Assembly (NCBI RefSeq): GCF_002095395.1
Contig: NZ_MJEI01000091.1
Coordinates: 1 to 64,000 of the forward strand
Source: Williamsia sp. 1135
Lineage (GTDB): Bacteria > Actinomycetota > Actinomycetes > Mycobacteriales > Mycobacteriaceae
Direction of reading: 5' to 3'
DNA length: 64,000 nt
Part shown: positions 15,068-23,558 of the stretch, piece after piece
How the letters are laid out: each line of letters begins with the position of its first letter
Position numbering within the stretch: position 1 is the first letter of the stretch
Position numbers and translations under genes: made by a program
Notes under the pieces: model-generated
What the model was told of the DNA's origin: nothing
Seen by the model: only the letters and a program-made list of their open reading frames with translations
The model's database searches: none

Positions 15068-15835
15068 ATGACCAGCAACGAGTTCGTCGGAAAGGTCGCC
15101 TTCATCACCGGCGCAGGCAGCGGGATCGGTCGCGCCACCGCGATGGCATTCGGCGCCGCCGGAGCCCACGTCGCGGCCACCGACATCAGCAGCGAGAGTG
15201 CACAAGCCACCGCCGACCTCATCGAGCAGGAGGGCGGTCGCGCCCTGGGACTGCGCTGCGACGTGACCCGCAGCGATGACATAACGGCGGCACTGACTGC
15301 GACGGTCGACACGTTCGGGCGCCTCGACATTGCGTTCAACAACGCCGGCATCGAGCAACCCGTCGCGCCTCTGGCCGACATCAGCGAAGACAGCTGGGAC
15401 CGCGTCGTCGCCGTCAACCTCACCAGCGTCTTTCTGTGCATGATGCACCAGATACCGCTTCTGCTCCAGACGGGAGGAGGCTCGATCATCAACACCTCTT
15501 CCGGTGCCGGCGTCATCGGAATACGAGGCCAAAGCGCTTACACCGCAGTCAAACACGGCGTGATCGGCATGACGAAATCCGCCGCCCTCGACTACGCCGC
15601 CGCCGGGATACGCGTCAACGCCATCTGCCCCGGCATCATCGAAACCCCCATGATGGACCGGTTCTCCGGCGGCACCGCCGAAGGAAGAGCACGCGTCACC
15701 GCCCAAGAACCCGTCGGCCGGATGGGACGGCCCGAAGAAATCGCCTCCGCCGTCCAATGGCTCGCCTCAGACCTCGGCGCATTTACCACCGGCCACGCCC
15801 TCGTCATAGACGGCGGACAGACCGTGGGCCTATGA
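15068..15835 (+). CDS. SDR-family NAD(P)-dependent oxidoreductase
   Basis: A 255-residue classical short-chain dehydrogenase. The cofactor motif is 'GAGSGIGRA' near residue 16, then NNAG, and the catalytic Ser ... Tyr-x-x-x-Lys set ends in 'SAYTAVKHG'. The segment '[18 protein letters not shown]' carries the Ser. Asp at the end of strand 2 ('VAATDIS') favours NAD(H). The substrate is unknown; relatives act on cyclic alcohols or sugars. It follows the zinc dehydrogenase in one operon. Confidence 0.92.
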   Translation: MTSNEFVGKVAFITGAGSGIGRATAMAFGAAGAHVAATDISSESAQATADLIEQEGGRALGLRCDVTRSDDITAALTATVDTFGRLDIAFNNAGIEQPVAPLADISEDSWDRVVAVNLTSVFLCMMHQIPLLLQTGGGSIINTSSGAGVIGIRGQSAYTAVKHGVIGMTKSAALDYAAAGIRVNAICPGIIETPMMDRFSGGTAEGRARVTAQEPVGRMGRPEEIASAVQWLASDLGAFTTGHALVIDGGQTVGL

Positions 15836-15864
15836 CCCACCACCCGGCGTGACACGCTGTTGCC

Positions 15865-16479
15865 GTGGCCGAACTCTTGTTGGTGAGCCGCTGGTTGTCG
15901 GCGGTTCCGGGTTTCTTGACGCCCCGAACCGGACCTGGCGCACGGATCGGATTCGTCCCGACCGCGTCGTCGATCTACGACGATCGCGCCTGGGTCGATC
16001 TCGACCGGACCACTCTTCACGATCAGGGTTGGCAGACGGTGGAACTCGACATCGAAGCCATGACCGCGGCAAACATGGAGAAGGCTCTGGCCACCGTCGA
16101 CGCGGTCTTTGTTTCCGGGGGCAATGTGTTCCATCTGCTCGCGGCGATGCGACGCACCGGATTTGCCGACAAGCTGACTGCACACGTGGAGGCAGGTCTC
16201 CCCTACATCGGTGCCAGTGCCGGTGCCTGCGTCATCGGCGCCGACATCGAACCACTCGGTCTGCTCGACGACCCCACGGAGGCAACCGGACTGCACTCCA
16301 CGACCGGGCTCGGCTGGATCGACGAGGTCATCGTGCCGCACGCCGACGGGATAGTCTCCGGACCCGCGGTCGTCGACGAGGTCGTTCGCCTCTACGGCGA
16401 GAAATTCACTTTGCGTCTGATCGCCGATGACCAGGCACTGCTGGTCTCCGGTGGCAACCTGTCGGTCGTCTCGTCCTGA
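15865..16479 (+). CDS. Peptidase E-like (family S51) serine peptidase
   Basis: A 204-residue protein of the class-I glutamine-amidotransferase-like fold. The nucleophile elbow 'GASAGACVIG' places the catalytic Ser, preceded by 'VDAVFVSGGNVFHLL' and followed by 'VPHADG', where S51 enzymes have the His. Such enzymes cleave Asp-Xaa dipeptides in the cytoplasm, or cyanophycin in relatives. The start is GTG. It follows the SDR gene by 29 bases on the same strand, perhaps by read-through only. Confidence 0.85.
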   Translation: MAELLLVSRWLSAVPGFLTPRTGPGARIGFVPTASSIYDDRAWVDLDRTTLHDQGWQTVELDIEAMTAANMEKALATVDAVFVSGGNVFHLLAAMRRTGFADKLTAHVEAGLPYIGASAGACVIGADIEPLGLLDDPTEATGLHSTTGLGWIDEVIVPHADGIVSGPAVVDEVVRLYGEKFTLRLIADDQALLVSGGNLSVVSS

Positions 16480-16567
16480 GTGCGAGACCGATACCGGCGT
16501 CGACGCACGTTGTTGCTTCGCACGCTCTCGATCGTGATACTGGTCACATGCACCGGGGACCCGCTAC

Positions 16568-17647
16568 ATGAGCGATGCCGTCATCAGTCATTCTCCTGTC
16601 GACGGCCATGATTCTCACCGGATCTTCGCGGCGACCACTGATCCGTGGGATCACCCGCGGACAACGGTCGGGGTGTCCCTGATCTGCGATTGGGCTGCCC
16701 GCCGCGGCTGCAACACGGCCACGTTGTTGTCCGGTACCGGTATCAGCGCCGAGGCACTCGCCGACGCCGAGCACCTGATCGAGGCCCAGCAAGAGATAGC
16801 CGTGATCCGTAACCTTCTGACCACCTTCGACAACCGGCCCGGCTTGGGCGTAGAGGTCGGCCGGGACTATCACCTGACGGCATACGGGTACTACGGCTAC
16901 CTACTCATGACGTGCTCGGTCGTGTCCGACATGGTCCGCCTGGGTCTTCGGTATTCTCCGCTGACCTTCGCGTTCTCGACGATCCACGGTGAACTCCGTC
17001 CCGGAGATCGGTGGGCGCTCACGCTACGAACAGACAACGTTCCCGACGACATCGCCTGTTTCGTGGTGGAGCGTGACATCAGCGCCAGCCTGCAGATGCA
17101 GCGCGAACTCTTTGCGCACACATCCGAAGACCCGCTACAAGTGGTTCATTTCGAGCACGAAGCACCACCACCTGACGGGCTCGCCAGGTACCGGACAGTG
17201 TTCGGAGTCCCGGTTCTGTTCGATCAGGATCGCACCGAGCTGATCTTCGACGAGGACTACCTCAACTGGCAGCTGCCGATGGCGAACGAACACACCGAAG
17301 CGGTGATGGTGGGCCACTGCGAACGCATACGCGCCGAGCGCGTCCGCTCCGGTGGGGTCGCCGGCCGGGTGCGCGCGCATCTGATGACCCTGCCCACCCT
17401 CGACCACACACTCGACGAATGCGCAGCCGCACTGCAGTATTCGAGTCGGACCCTCCGGCGGTGCCTGACCCGCGAGGGAACCTCCTATCGGGAGATACAC
17501 GACGACACCCGCCGAAGCGTCGCCCACGACCTGCTGCGCGATACCTCGCTCCCCCGCACCCAGATCGCGGAACGGCTGGGCTACCGTGACTGGTCCAGCT
17601 TCACCCGGGCGATGCGGCGCTGGGACGATCCGCATCGGCCGAACTGA
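16568..17647 (+). CDS. AraC-family transcriptional regulator
   Basis: A 359-residue regulator with an N-terminal Arabinose_bd-type (OruR/ArgR-like) effector domain (residues about 30-215) and a C-terminal AraC pair of helix-turn-helix motifs ('LDECAAALQYSSRTLRRCL' and 'PRTQIAERLGYRDWSSFTRA'). It ends three bases from the stop of the convergent monooxygenase gene, so it is a natural candidate regulator of the monooxygenase-esterase operon. The inducer cannot be read from the sequence. Confidence 0.9.
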   Translation: MSDAVISHSPVDGHDSHRIFAATTDPWDHPRTTVGVSLICDWAARRGCNTATLLSGTGISAEALADAEHLIEAQQEIAVIRNLLTTFDNRPGLGVEVGRDYHLTAYGYYGYLLMTCSVVSDMVRLGLRYSPLTFAFSTIHGELRPGDRWALTLRTDNVPDDIACFVVERDISASLQMQRELFAHTSEDPLQVVHFEHEAPPPDGLARYRTVFGVPVLFDQDRTELIFDEDYLNWQLPMANEHTEAVMVGHCERIRAERVRSGGVAGRVRAHLMTLPTLDHTLDECAAALQYSSRTLRRCLTREGTSYREIHDDTRRSVAHDLLRDTSLPRTQIAERLGYRDWSSFTRAMRRWDDPHRPN

Positions 17648-17649
17648 CG

Positions 17650-19239
17650 TCAGGCGGTGATCTCGAAGCCGTGATAGTCCGCGACGGCAACACCATCGCA
17701 GATCTGCTTGTACACGTCGACGCCGGCCACGAAGGGCAAGAAGACCTGTCGTTTCCCGGGCACGTTGGCGCCCATGTACCAGGAAGCTGCCTGCGGGAAG
17801 AGGGTCATGTCCGCGGTGTCGTTGGTGATGTCGACCCAACCGTTCTCCGCCTGCACTTCAGGCTCGATGCGGCGCTGACCACGGTCACGCATCACCTCGA
17901 GCACGTCGGTGATCCAGTCGACGTGCTGCTCGATGGAGGTGAGCATGTTCGACAGCACCGACGGGCTCTGTGGACCGGTGATGGTGAACAGGTTGGGTAG
18001 TCCCGCCACCATCAGACCCAGATACGTTCGGGGCCCTTCCGACCATTTCTCCCTCAGCGTCACCTCGCCATGCCGTATGTCGATGGCCTGCAAGGCGCCG
18101 GTCATCGCGTCGAAGCCGGTGGCGAAGATGATGACGTCGAACTCGTGCTCGGTGTTCCCGGCGACGATGCCCTGAGCCGTGACGCGGTGGAGGGGATCCT
18201 CACGCAGGTCGACCAACGTGACGTTGTCTTGGTTGTACACCTCGAAGTATCCGGTGTCGACGCACATACGTTTGGTCGCAATGGGATACGTGGTGGGTAT
18301 CAACTTTTCGGCGAGAACCGGATCGTTCACCTTGTCACGGATCCGGTCTGCGACGAAGTCGGCTGCCGCCTTGTTCACCGAAGGGTCCTGGACCAGATCG
18401 AGAAACGACTGCTGATAACACAATCCGCCGTCAGTCCACCGACGTGACAATTCCGTGATCACCTCGTCGGTGCTGTACTCGTCGAAGAACTTCGGTTCGG
18501 GATCGGCGCAGTGCGCACCCCCACGCGTGACCTTGCTCTCGGCACGGAACTCGCGATACCGCGACTTCACCTCGGCCAGCTCGTCATCGATGTCGCGGTT
18601 GAACGCCGGGACCGCAAACACCGGGGTACGTTGAAAGACATTGAGGTGCGCGACATCCGGCGCGATGGCGGTGATGGTCTGCAGCCCTGATGACCCGGTG
18701 CCGACAACAGCCACTCGTTTACCCGTCAGGTCGACGCCGCCCTCTGGCCAGTTCCATGTCCAGTAGGTATCGCCATCGAAGTCGTCGACGCCGACGATGT
18801 CGGGTTGAGTCGGTACCGATAGGCACCCGGTCGCCGCGATGACGAAGCGTGCAGTGCGGTCGACACCGTCGTCGGCACGAATCGTCCAACGACAGGAGTC
18901 GTCGCCGAATTCGAGAGCGGTCACGCGTGTCCCGAAGACGATGTCTTTCCTCAGGTCGTGCTTCTCTGCGACATGCCGGATATAGGCGAGGAGTTCGGGT
19001 TGAGCGGCGTAGCGTTCGGACCAGTTCCACTCCTGCTCCAACTCGGGGTCGAACGAGTAGGAGTACTCGATCGATTCGATGTCGCAGCGGGCGCCCGGGT
19101 AACGATTCCAGTACCAGGTGCCACCCACCTCAGGGCCTGCTTCGAGAATGGTGGCGTCAAAGCCCAGTGTGCGGAGTTTGTGCAGTTGATACAGCCCCGA
19201 AAACCCCGCACCGATGATGACGACGTCGTGATCGACCAT
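17650..19239 (-). CDS. Flavin-containing monooxygenase, Baeyer-Villiger type with altered fingerprint
   Basis: A 529-residue FAD/NADPH monooxygenase. FAD-binding 'GAGFSG' is at residues 10-15, the Baeyer-Villiger (BVMO) motif GGTWYWNRYPGARCD starts at 39, and the NADPH-binding 'VVGTGSSGLQ' is near 178. The BVMO fingerprint FxGxxxHxxxWP is present at 154-165 but with Trp160 in place of His, confirmed on the DNA. It would insert oxygen beside a ketone to make an ester or lactone, which the esterase encoded just upstream in the same operon could hydrolyse. The substrate is unknown; cyclic ketones or steroids are typical. Whether the Trp variant still does BVMO chemistry is open. Confidence 0.88.
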   Translation of the reverse strand: MVDHDVVIIGAGFSGLYQLHKLRTLGFDATILEAGPEVGGTWYWNRYPGARCDIESIEYSYSFDPELEQEWNWSERYAAQPELLAYIRHVAEKHDLRKDIVFGTRVTALEFGDDSCRWTIRADDGVDRTARFVIAATGCLSVPTQPDIVGVDDFDGDTYWTWNWPEGGVDLTGKRVAVVGTGSSGLQTITAIAPDVAHLNVFQRTPVFAVPAFNRDIDDELAEVKSRYREFRAESKVTRGGAHCADPEPKFFDEYSTDEVITELSRRWTDGGLCYQQSFLDLVQDPSVNKAAADFVADRIRDKVNDPVLAEKLIPTTYPIATKRMCVDTGYFEVYNQDNVTLVDLREDPLHRVTAQGIVAGNTEHEFDVIIFATGFDAMTGALQAIDIRHGEVTLREKWSEGPRTYLGLMVAGLPNLFTITGPQSPSVLSNMLTSIEQHVDWITDVLEVMRDRGQRRIEPEVQAENGWVDITNDTADMTLFPQAASWYMGANVPGKRQVFLPFVAGVDVYKQICDGVAVADYHGFEITA

Positions 19240-19241
19240 GT

Positions 19242-20198
19242 TTATTCGCCTTTCCCGTTGTCTGCGAGAAACTTTCCGATGTACTCGGCAACGAGTTCGA
19301 TTCCTGTGAGATAGCCGGGAAACATGTTGGCCATCTGAAAGTAGGCGTGCATCTGTCCGGAAGCTTCTTCGAGTGTCACCGGCACCCCGGCCGCCTTCAA
19401 GGCTTCGGCATATGCGACGCCCTCGTCGTGAAGTGGATCGAACTCGGCGACGTATACCAGCGCTGGGGGCAGCCCCGCCAGACTGTCGGCCCGGATGGGT
19501 GAGGCATCGGGATTCCTACGCTCATCCGGGTCCTCGAGGTAGTGACCCCAGAACCAGACCATCGTGTCCCTGCTGAGAAGTAGTTGATTCTCGGGCGCGA
19601 GGTAGGAGTCGCGATCGAGGTCGCAGTCGGTGACCGGGTACACCAAGACCTGGTATCCGATGCTGGGGCCTCCGCGGTCGCGAGCCCACCGAGTCAACAC
19701 TGCGGCAATGTTGCCGCCGGCACTGTCACCGCCGACGATCAGCGGCATGTCGGCGGAGGCGAGATCGCCGGCATTGTCCGCGGCCCATAACAGCCCGAGC
19801 CAGCCGTCCTCGAGGGCGGCCGGAAAGGGGTGCTCGGGTGCCTTGCGGTAGTTGACCAGCACCACGGTCGACTGGGTGCGGTTCGCCAGGTCACGCGCCA
19901 GATGGTCGTACTGCAGGTCGATGTCGCCGATCACCCAACCTCCTCCGTGGAAGTAGACGATGACCGACCGCGGAGCACCCTCGGGGATGATTGCGCGTAC
20001 TCGGATCGTGTCGCCGTCAGGCGTGTCGAGGCGCACGTTCCGGACCTCGCCGACGTCCGGGCCGCGTCCGCTCATACCGGCAAAGACCATTCCAGACATC
20101 CGCGCGATCGCAGGTGTGCCTTCATGTACCGGTGGAGTGCGCGACGCCGCCATCTCTGCGAGGAACCCCTGGCTGACCTCGTCCAATGCCATGTACAT
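19242..20198 (-). CDS. Alpha/beta hydrolase-3 (hormone-sensitive-lipase family) esterase
   Basis: A 318-residue HSL-family esterase. The oxyanion-hole motif 'HGGGWVIG' begins at His84, the nucleophile Ser159 is in 'GGDSAGGN', and the Asp and His are in the C-terminal third ('AEFDPLHDEG' and 'GQMHAYFQM'). It has no signal peptide, so it acts in the cytoplasm on short-chain or lactone esters. It ends two bases before the start of the monooxygenase, giving a two-gene operon that suits ketone-to-ester-to-acid degradation. ATG codons 1 and 3 are both possible starts. Confidence 0.92.
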   Translation of the reverse strand: MYMALDEVSQGFLAEMAASRTPPVHEGTPAIARMSGMVFAGMSGRGPDVGEVRNVRLDTPDGDTIRVRAIIPEGAPRSVIVYFHGGGWVIGDIDLQYDHLARDLANRTQSTVVLVNYRKAPEHPFPAALEDGWLGLLWAADNAGDLASADMPLIVGGDSAGGNIAAVLTRWARDRGGPSIGYQVLVYPVTDCDLDRDSYLAPENQLLLSRDTMVWFWGHYLEDPDERRNPDASPIRADSLAGLPPALVYVAEFDPLHDEGVAYAEALKAAGVPVTLEEASGQMHAYFQMANMFPGYLTGIELVAEYIGKFLADNGKGE

Positions 20199-20712
20199 CG
20201 CCTTTCGACCTGGGTGGCAGATCTTCGCTGGTCAGATGGTGCGTAGAGCACGGACTGTGACGTAGATCATGGTCTACTCAACCTAGGGTCGATCAGCATC
20301 GATCCCTATCGCAGTCGCGGCCAACTTCGCGACAGTTGCGGCCACAGCGGTGCTGCGGCGTGCCCGCAATCAGGTACAGCTGCCGCGAAACAGAATCTCC
20401 GTAAACGGCCTTTACCCGACATCACTCTTGGCTTCGAAAACTATTGAGCGGTGTAGAAAACTACGATTTCCATTGTGGACACCACGGCGTTTGTGATATT
20501 TATGGTACAGAGAAACGCATAGTGTTTCATCGAAACAGTATGAACATTCAGCGGGCCTGAACTGGTATCTCAGCGCCACTCTCGATTGAACTCCGAACCC
20601 ACCTGCACTTATTGCCAGGGGTCCGGAGATTGGGACGAATACATCTGTACGGACGCGTGATTGATGGTTTGTCCGCACCGAATTACACATCAATGGTCGA
20701 GGAAGGACCCTT
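20199..20712. other. AT-richer intergenic leader region
   Basis: Over 500 bases without a conventional gene. The part from about 20400 to 20660 is visibly less GC-rich than the surroundings. It holds the palindrome at 20262-20277 (esterase side) and, on the plus strand, GTTTC-ATC-GAAAC near 20524-20536. TTGTGG (20473) and GATATT (20495) are a possible promoter pair reading towards the 29-codon ORF, which would give a leader of about 200 bases. Confidence 0.4.
20262..20277. promoter_or_regulatory. Near-perfect palindrome upstream of the esterase operon
   Basis: GTAGATCATGGTCTAC is a 16-base palindrome with one mismatched pair, 64 bases upstream of the esterase start. It is a possible regulator site for the esterase-monooxygenase operon. 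Confidence 0.3.
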
Positions 20713-20802
20713 ATGCTATCTGCGATTTTCTACTTCATCGAGTCCATAGACAACGCGCTCTGGGATATCGCCGAGGCAATCGTAACCGGCAGCGACGCGT
20801 AG
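20713..20802 (+). CDS. Acidic 29-residue amphipathic peptide
   Basis: ATG at 20713 opens a 29-codon frame reading 'MLSAIFYFIESIDNALWDIA' then 'EAIVTGSDA' and TAG. GAGGAAGGA lies seven to nine bases upstream, a better ribosome binding site than most genes here have. A 13-bp terminator follows within 15 bases. The peptide has two Glu and three Asp, no Lys, Arg or His, and hydrophobic residues spaced as in an amphipathic helix. No signal peptide. Short acidic helical peptides without signal sequences form cell-wall channels in Corynebacterium (PorA/PorH), and that comparison is speculative. It could instead be a leader or regulatory peptide. Too short for usual gene finders. Confidence 0.55.
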   Translation: MLSAIFYFIESIDNALWDIAEAIVTGSDA

Positions 20803-20814
20803 CATCAGCGCAGT

Positions 20815-20846
20815 TTTGGCCGCCACAAACTCCTGTGGCGGCCAAA
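20815..20846 (+). terminator. Intrinsic terminator after the 29-codon ORF
   Basis: TTTGGCCGCCACA (20815-20827) and TGTGGCGGCCAAA (20834-20846) form a perfect 13-bp stem with a 6-base loop. It lies between the small ORF and the convergent thioesterase and could serve both. Confidence 0.8.
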
Positions 20847-20884
20847 GCGCGTGTATCTGTCGACCAACTGCGGGTGACAAGTGA

Positions 20885-21655
20885 TCAGAACGGCCGAACG
20901 GTCAGTATCTGCGACTGGGTCCCGATCGGACCGGATACGTCATGCAAGGTGCTGCTGGTCAGGCCGACCCCGTCGGGCCCGAACGACACCGACGTGTCGA
21001 ATCCGATCCATCGACTCGTGGGTTGCCGGAACAGGTGTGCGGTGAGATCGAGGTTTGGATAAGCGATTTCACGTGGATCAGCGCGAACCGCCATTCCGTT
21101 CGCGATGTCGAGCAGTCCCGCAACGGACGCCAAAACGCTGACCTGCTCATCGTTGACCAGCGGCTGCATGGTGCGGACCCAATACGCAGCCCTGCCGGTA
21201 TCCATCTGTTTGCGCCGGACCTCGACCGAGGCGATGAAACCGCCCGGCCACACGCTCGACGGATCCCAGGCCTCGAATGCCTCAGGCGGTTCGATGGGCC
21301 CCAGCGACGTACCGGCGTGCGTATCGGTGTCCCCCGATCGCATCAACCAGGCGCGCAACCGGACTATCGCCCGTCCGGCGTGACCGAGAACGGCCTCCAC
21401 CAACTCGATCGTCCGCCCTCCTCGAAGAACGGTGACCGCAACGTCGCAGGGCGCGAGCGGCACCGTACCGAGGATGTCGTAGGACAGTCGGCAGATGGTG
21501 AGCCGATCGTCTCTCCGCGCGTCGCGATCGGATTCGACGGCGTGGACCAGCAGCCCCAGCGCAGGCGCGATGTGCTGCTCCTCGAGGTTCCAGGCGCCAC
21601 CGACATGAGGGGTGGGACGGAAGGTCTTGGCTCCGAGCCGTTCAAAATAGGACAT
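20885..21655 (-). CDS. Thioesterase-family protein (double hotdog, TesB-like)
   Basis: A 256-residue two-hotdog protein resembling the actinobacterial thioesterase family that begins 'MSYFERLG...FRPTPHVGGAWN' and contains 'EQHIAPALGLLVHAVE' and 'RLSYDILGTVPLAPCDVAV'. It probably hydrolyses acyl-CoA esters in the cytoplasm. The ATG at 21655 was preferred to one four codons upstream because GGGGG lies just before it. The promoter region carries a perfect 10-8-10 inverted repeat, suggesting TetR-type control by a regulator not encoded nearby. Confidence 0.85.
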   Translation of the reverse strand: MSYFERLGAKTFRPTPHVGGAWNLEEQHIAPALGLLVHAVESDRDARRDDRLTICRLSYDILGTVPLAPCDVAVTVLRGGRTIELVEAVLGHAGRAIVRLRAWLMRSGDTDTHAGTSLGPIEPPEAFEAWDPSSVWPGGFIASVEVRRKQMDTGRAAYWVRTMQPLVNDEQVSVLASVAGLLDIANGMAVRADPREIAYPNLDLTAHLFRQPTSRWIGFDTSVSFGPDGVGLTSSTLHDVSGPIGTQSQILTVRPF

Positions 21656-21666
21656 CAGCCCCCACA

Positions 21667-21694
21667 ACTTCAGTTAGTGTCGATTAACTGAAGT
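21667..21694 (-). promoter_or_regulatory. Perfect inverted repeat upstream of the thioesterase gene
   Basis: ACTTCAGTTA (21667-21676) and TAACTGAAGT (21685-21694) are perfect inverted repeats with an 8-base spacer, 11 bases upstream of the thioesterase start. Size and spacing suit a TetR-family operator, overlapping the likely transcription start. Confidence 0.55.
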
Positions 21695-21720
21695 GAGTGT
21701 AGACCACCCTGCGAGATGCC

Positions 21721-21993
21721 CTAGTCGAGCCACTGAAGCAAGAACGCCAAACCGATCACGCCGATCACTATCAGCAGGCTCAACAACGCGAGCAGCAAGC
21801 CGCCGAGGACGAGGCCGGCAACAAAGACCACCGACCCGATGGCGAGGGCGAACGAGGCAGCGAGCGCGATGGTCGCAGTCGCATCTGGTTCATCGCGACC
21901 ATTGAATGCGCTCGGCTGCGACATCCACATGTCAGGTAGCGCAGACGGCTCCATCGTTCGCCGGTCTGTCGAATCATCATCACGAGAATGCAT
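21721..21993 (-). CDS. Small membrane protein, unknown function
   Basis: A 90-residue product. The first 38 residues are polar and Asp-rich, and residues 40-88 are a nearly continuous hydrophobic block, probably two membrane helices joined by 'GLVLGG'. It reads towards the thioesterase gene on the same strand, its stop lying just upstream of that gene's operator. Not recognised as a family. Confidence 0.55.
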   Translation of the reverse strand: MHSRDDDSTDRRTMEPSALPDMWMSQPSAFNGRDEPDATATIALAASFALAIGSVVFVAGLVLGGLLLALLSLLIVIGVIGLAFLLQWLD

Positions 21994-22348
21994 GTGGTGT
22001 CCCCGGACCCGTATCCCGCATTCTTCAACAGAAGTGCAGGAACGTCTCGATCACTATGCGTGGCAACAGTTCACGTCGACCATAAGCGGAACGCTGCCCC
22101 GACAGCATGCATGTATCCGAGATCGTGACGACGTCGCGGCTGGTTCCGCACAACCCACGGCGCCCGGCTTATGTACTCCGCGGCGGCTGGGTGTCAGCCG
22201 CGCAACCAGAATAGGCTGCTCACCCGCGACGCACAAGAGTCGGAGGCGCACCGGGATACTCTGCTCTACTGGCTTCACTGCACGTCGACCAGACGGGTCA
22301 TCGACGAACAGTGCTCGGCGTAACGACCCCACCCGACTGAGGAGCGTC
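21994..22348. other. Intergenic region before acyl-CoA dehydrogenase
   Basis: About 355 bases between divergent genes. A GCGGCT/AGCCGC hairpin at 22183-22201 is the only structure noticed; no gene or clear promoter was recognised. Confidence 0.35.
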
Positions 22349-23533
22349 ATGACCCATAGGCCTTCACAGCCTCGCACCGACTCGCCTCGTCACCTGACTG
22401 CCGACCGACTCGCAATCCGCGACCTCGCCCGTGAATTCGCGATGAAAGAGGTGCTCCCGGTAGCGAATGAACTCGACCCGGTGCAAGGCGCCATTCCAGA
22501 GACCCTCAAACAGGCGATGGCCGACATCGGGTTCTTCGGAATCATGATTCCCGAGGAGTTCGGTGGCCTTGGTCTGGGAGTTTTCGAATACTGCCTGGTG
22601 GCCGAAGAATTGTCCCGGGCCTGGATGAGCGTGAGCGGCCTGCTGGCTCGCGGCAACGGCATGGGCGGCGGATTCACACCCGCGCAGGAGGCAGACCTCC
22701 TTCCCCGCGTTGCGCGCGGCGAGTACCTCGGGGCCTATGCACTGTCCGAGGCCGAAGCCGGGTCCGACGTCGCCAACATCGCCTGCAGAGCCACCCGCGA
22801 CGGTGACGACTGGGTCGTCACCGGCACGAAGATGTGGTGCACCTACGCGCACGAGGCCGACTACATGGTCCTCTTCGCACGAACAGATCGGGTCAAGGAT
22901 CCCGCCAAACCCCACCGCGGCATCAGCGCATTCTTGATCGACAAGCAGCGCAACAATTTTCCCGCGGGCATCTCGGGCACCAAGATTTGCAAGATCGGTT
23001 ATTTCGGATGGGACACCTGGGAATTGGCCTTCGACGATTTCCGGATTCCGCAAGACCGGATGCTCGGCGAGGAGGGTAAGGGCTTCTACCTGGCAGTGTC
23101 GGGGCTCGAGGTCGGCCGCGCCCACACCGCGGCCCGCGCAATCGGGCTGGCTCGCGGCGCGCTGGAGGATTCCATCGCGTACATGCACGCCCGCCGGCAA
23201 TTCGGACACCCCCTCGCCGACTTCCAATACCTGCGATTCAAGATCGCCAAGATGGCGGCGGACATCGAGGCAGCTCGTCAATTGATGTACTCGGTCGCGA
23301 CCGACATCGACACCGGTCGACGCTGCTCGCTGGAGGCATCGATGTGCAAACTCGTCGCCACCGAGATGGCGGAGCAGGTCACCAGTGAAGCCGTCCAGAT
23401 CCATGGCGGCGCCGGCTACACCACCGACTTCCAGGTCGAACGGTATTGGCGCGATGCGCGTTTGACCAAAATCTTCGAGGGCACCAGCGAAATACAGATG
23501 CGGATCATCTCCGACGAACTTCTCGGACGGTAG
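22349..23533 (+). CDS. Acyl-CoA dehydrogenase
   Basis: A 394-residue flavoprotein introducing the alpha-beta double bond into an acyl-CoA. Signatures include 'GAYALSEAEAGSDVAN', 'GTKMWCTYAHEADYMVLFAR', 'GLEVGRAHTAARAIGLARGA', and 'QIHGGAGYTTDFQVERYWRD' with 'KIFEGTSEIQ' at the end. The catalytic glutamate is expected in the last of these (IFEGTSEIQ, as in short/medium-chain and isobutyryl-type enzymes). GAGGAGCG precedes the ATG. It is monocistronic, facing the glycosyltransferase operon; the chain-length preference cannot be told. Confidence 0.94.
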   Translation: MTHRPSQPRTDSPRHLTADRLAIRDLAREFAMKEVLPVANELDPVQGAIPETLKQAMADIGFFGIMIPEEFGGLGLGVFEYCLVAEELSRAWMSVSGLLARGNGMGGGFTPAQEADLLPRVARGEYLGAYALSEAEAGSDVANIACRATRDGDDWVVTGTKMWCTYAHEADYMVLFARTDRVKDPAKPHRGISAFLIDKQRNNFPAGISGTKICKIGYFGWDTWELAFDDFRIPQDRMLGEEGKGFYLAVSGLEVGRAHTAARAIGLARGALEDSIAYMHARRQFGHPLADFQYLRFKIAKMAADIEAARQLMYSVATDIDTGRRCSLEASMCKLVATEMAEQVTSEAVQIHGGAGYTTDFQVERYWRDARLTKIFEGTSEIQMRIISDELLGR

Positions 23534-23558
23534 CAAGTAGCTGACAACGGGGCGGCCG

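Noticed and set aside
20713-20802. A simple attenuator leader peptide
   Set aside because: The 13-bp terminator behind it is followed by a gene on the opposite strand, so there is no downstream gene to attenuate; kept as a possible stand-alone peptide.
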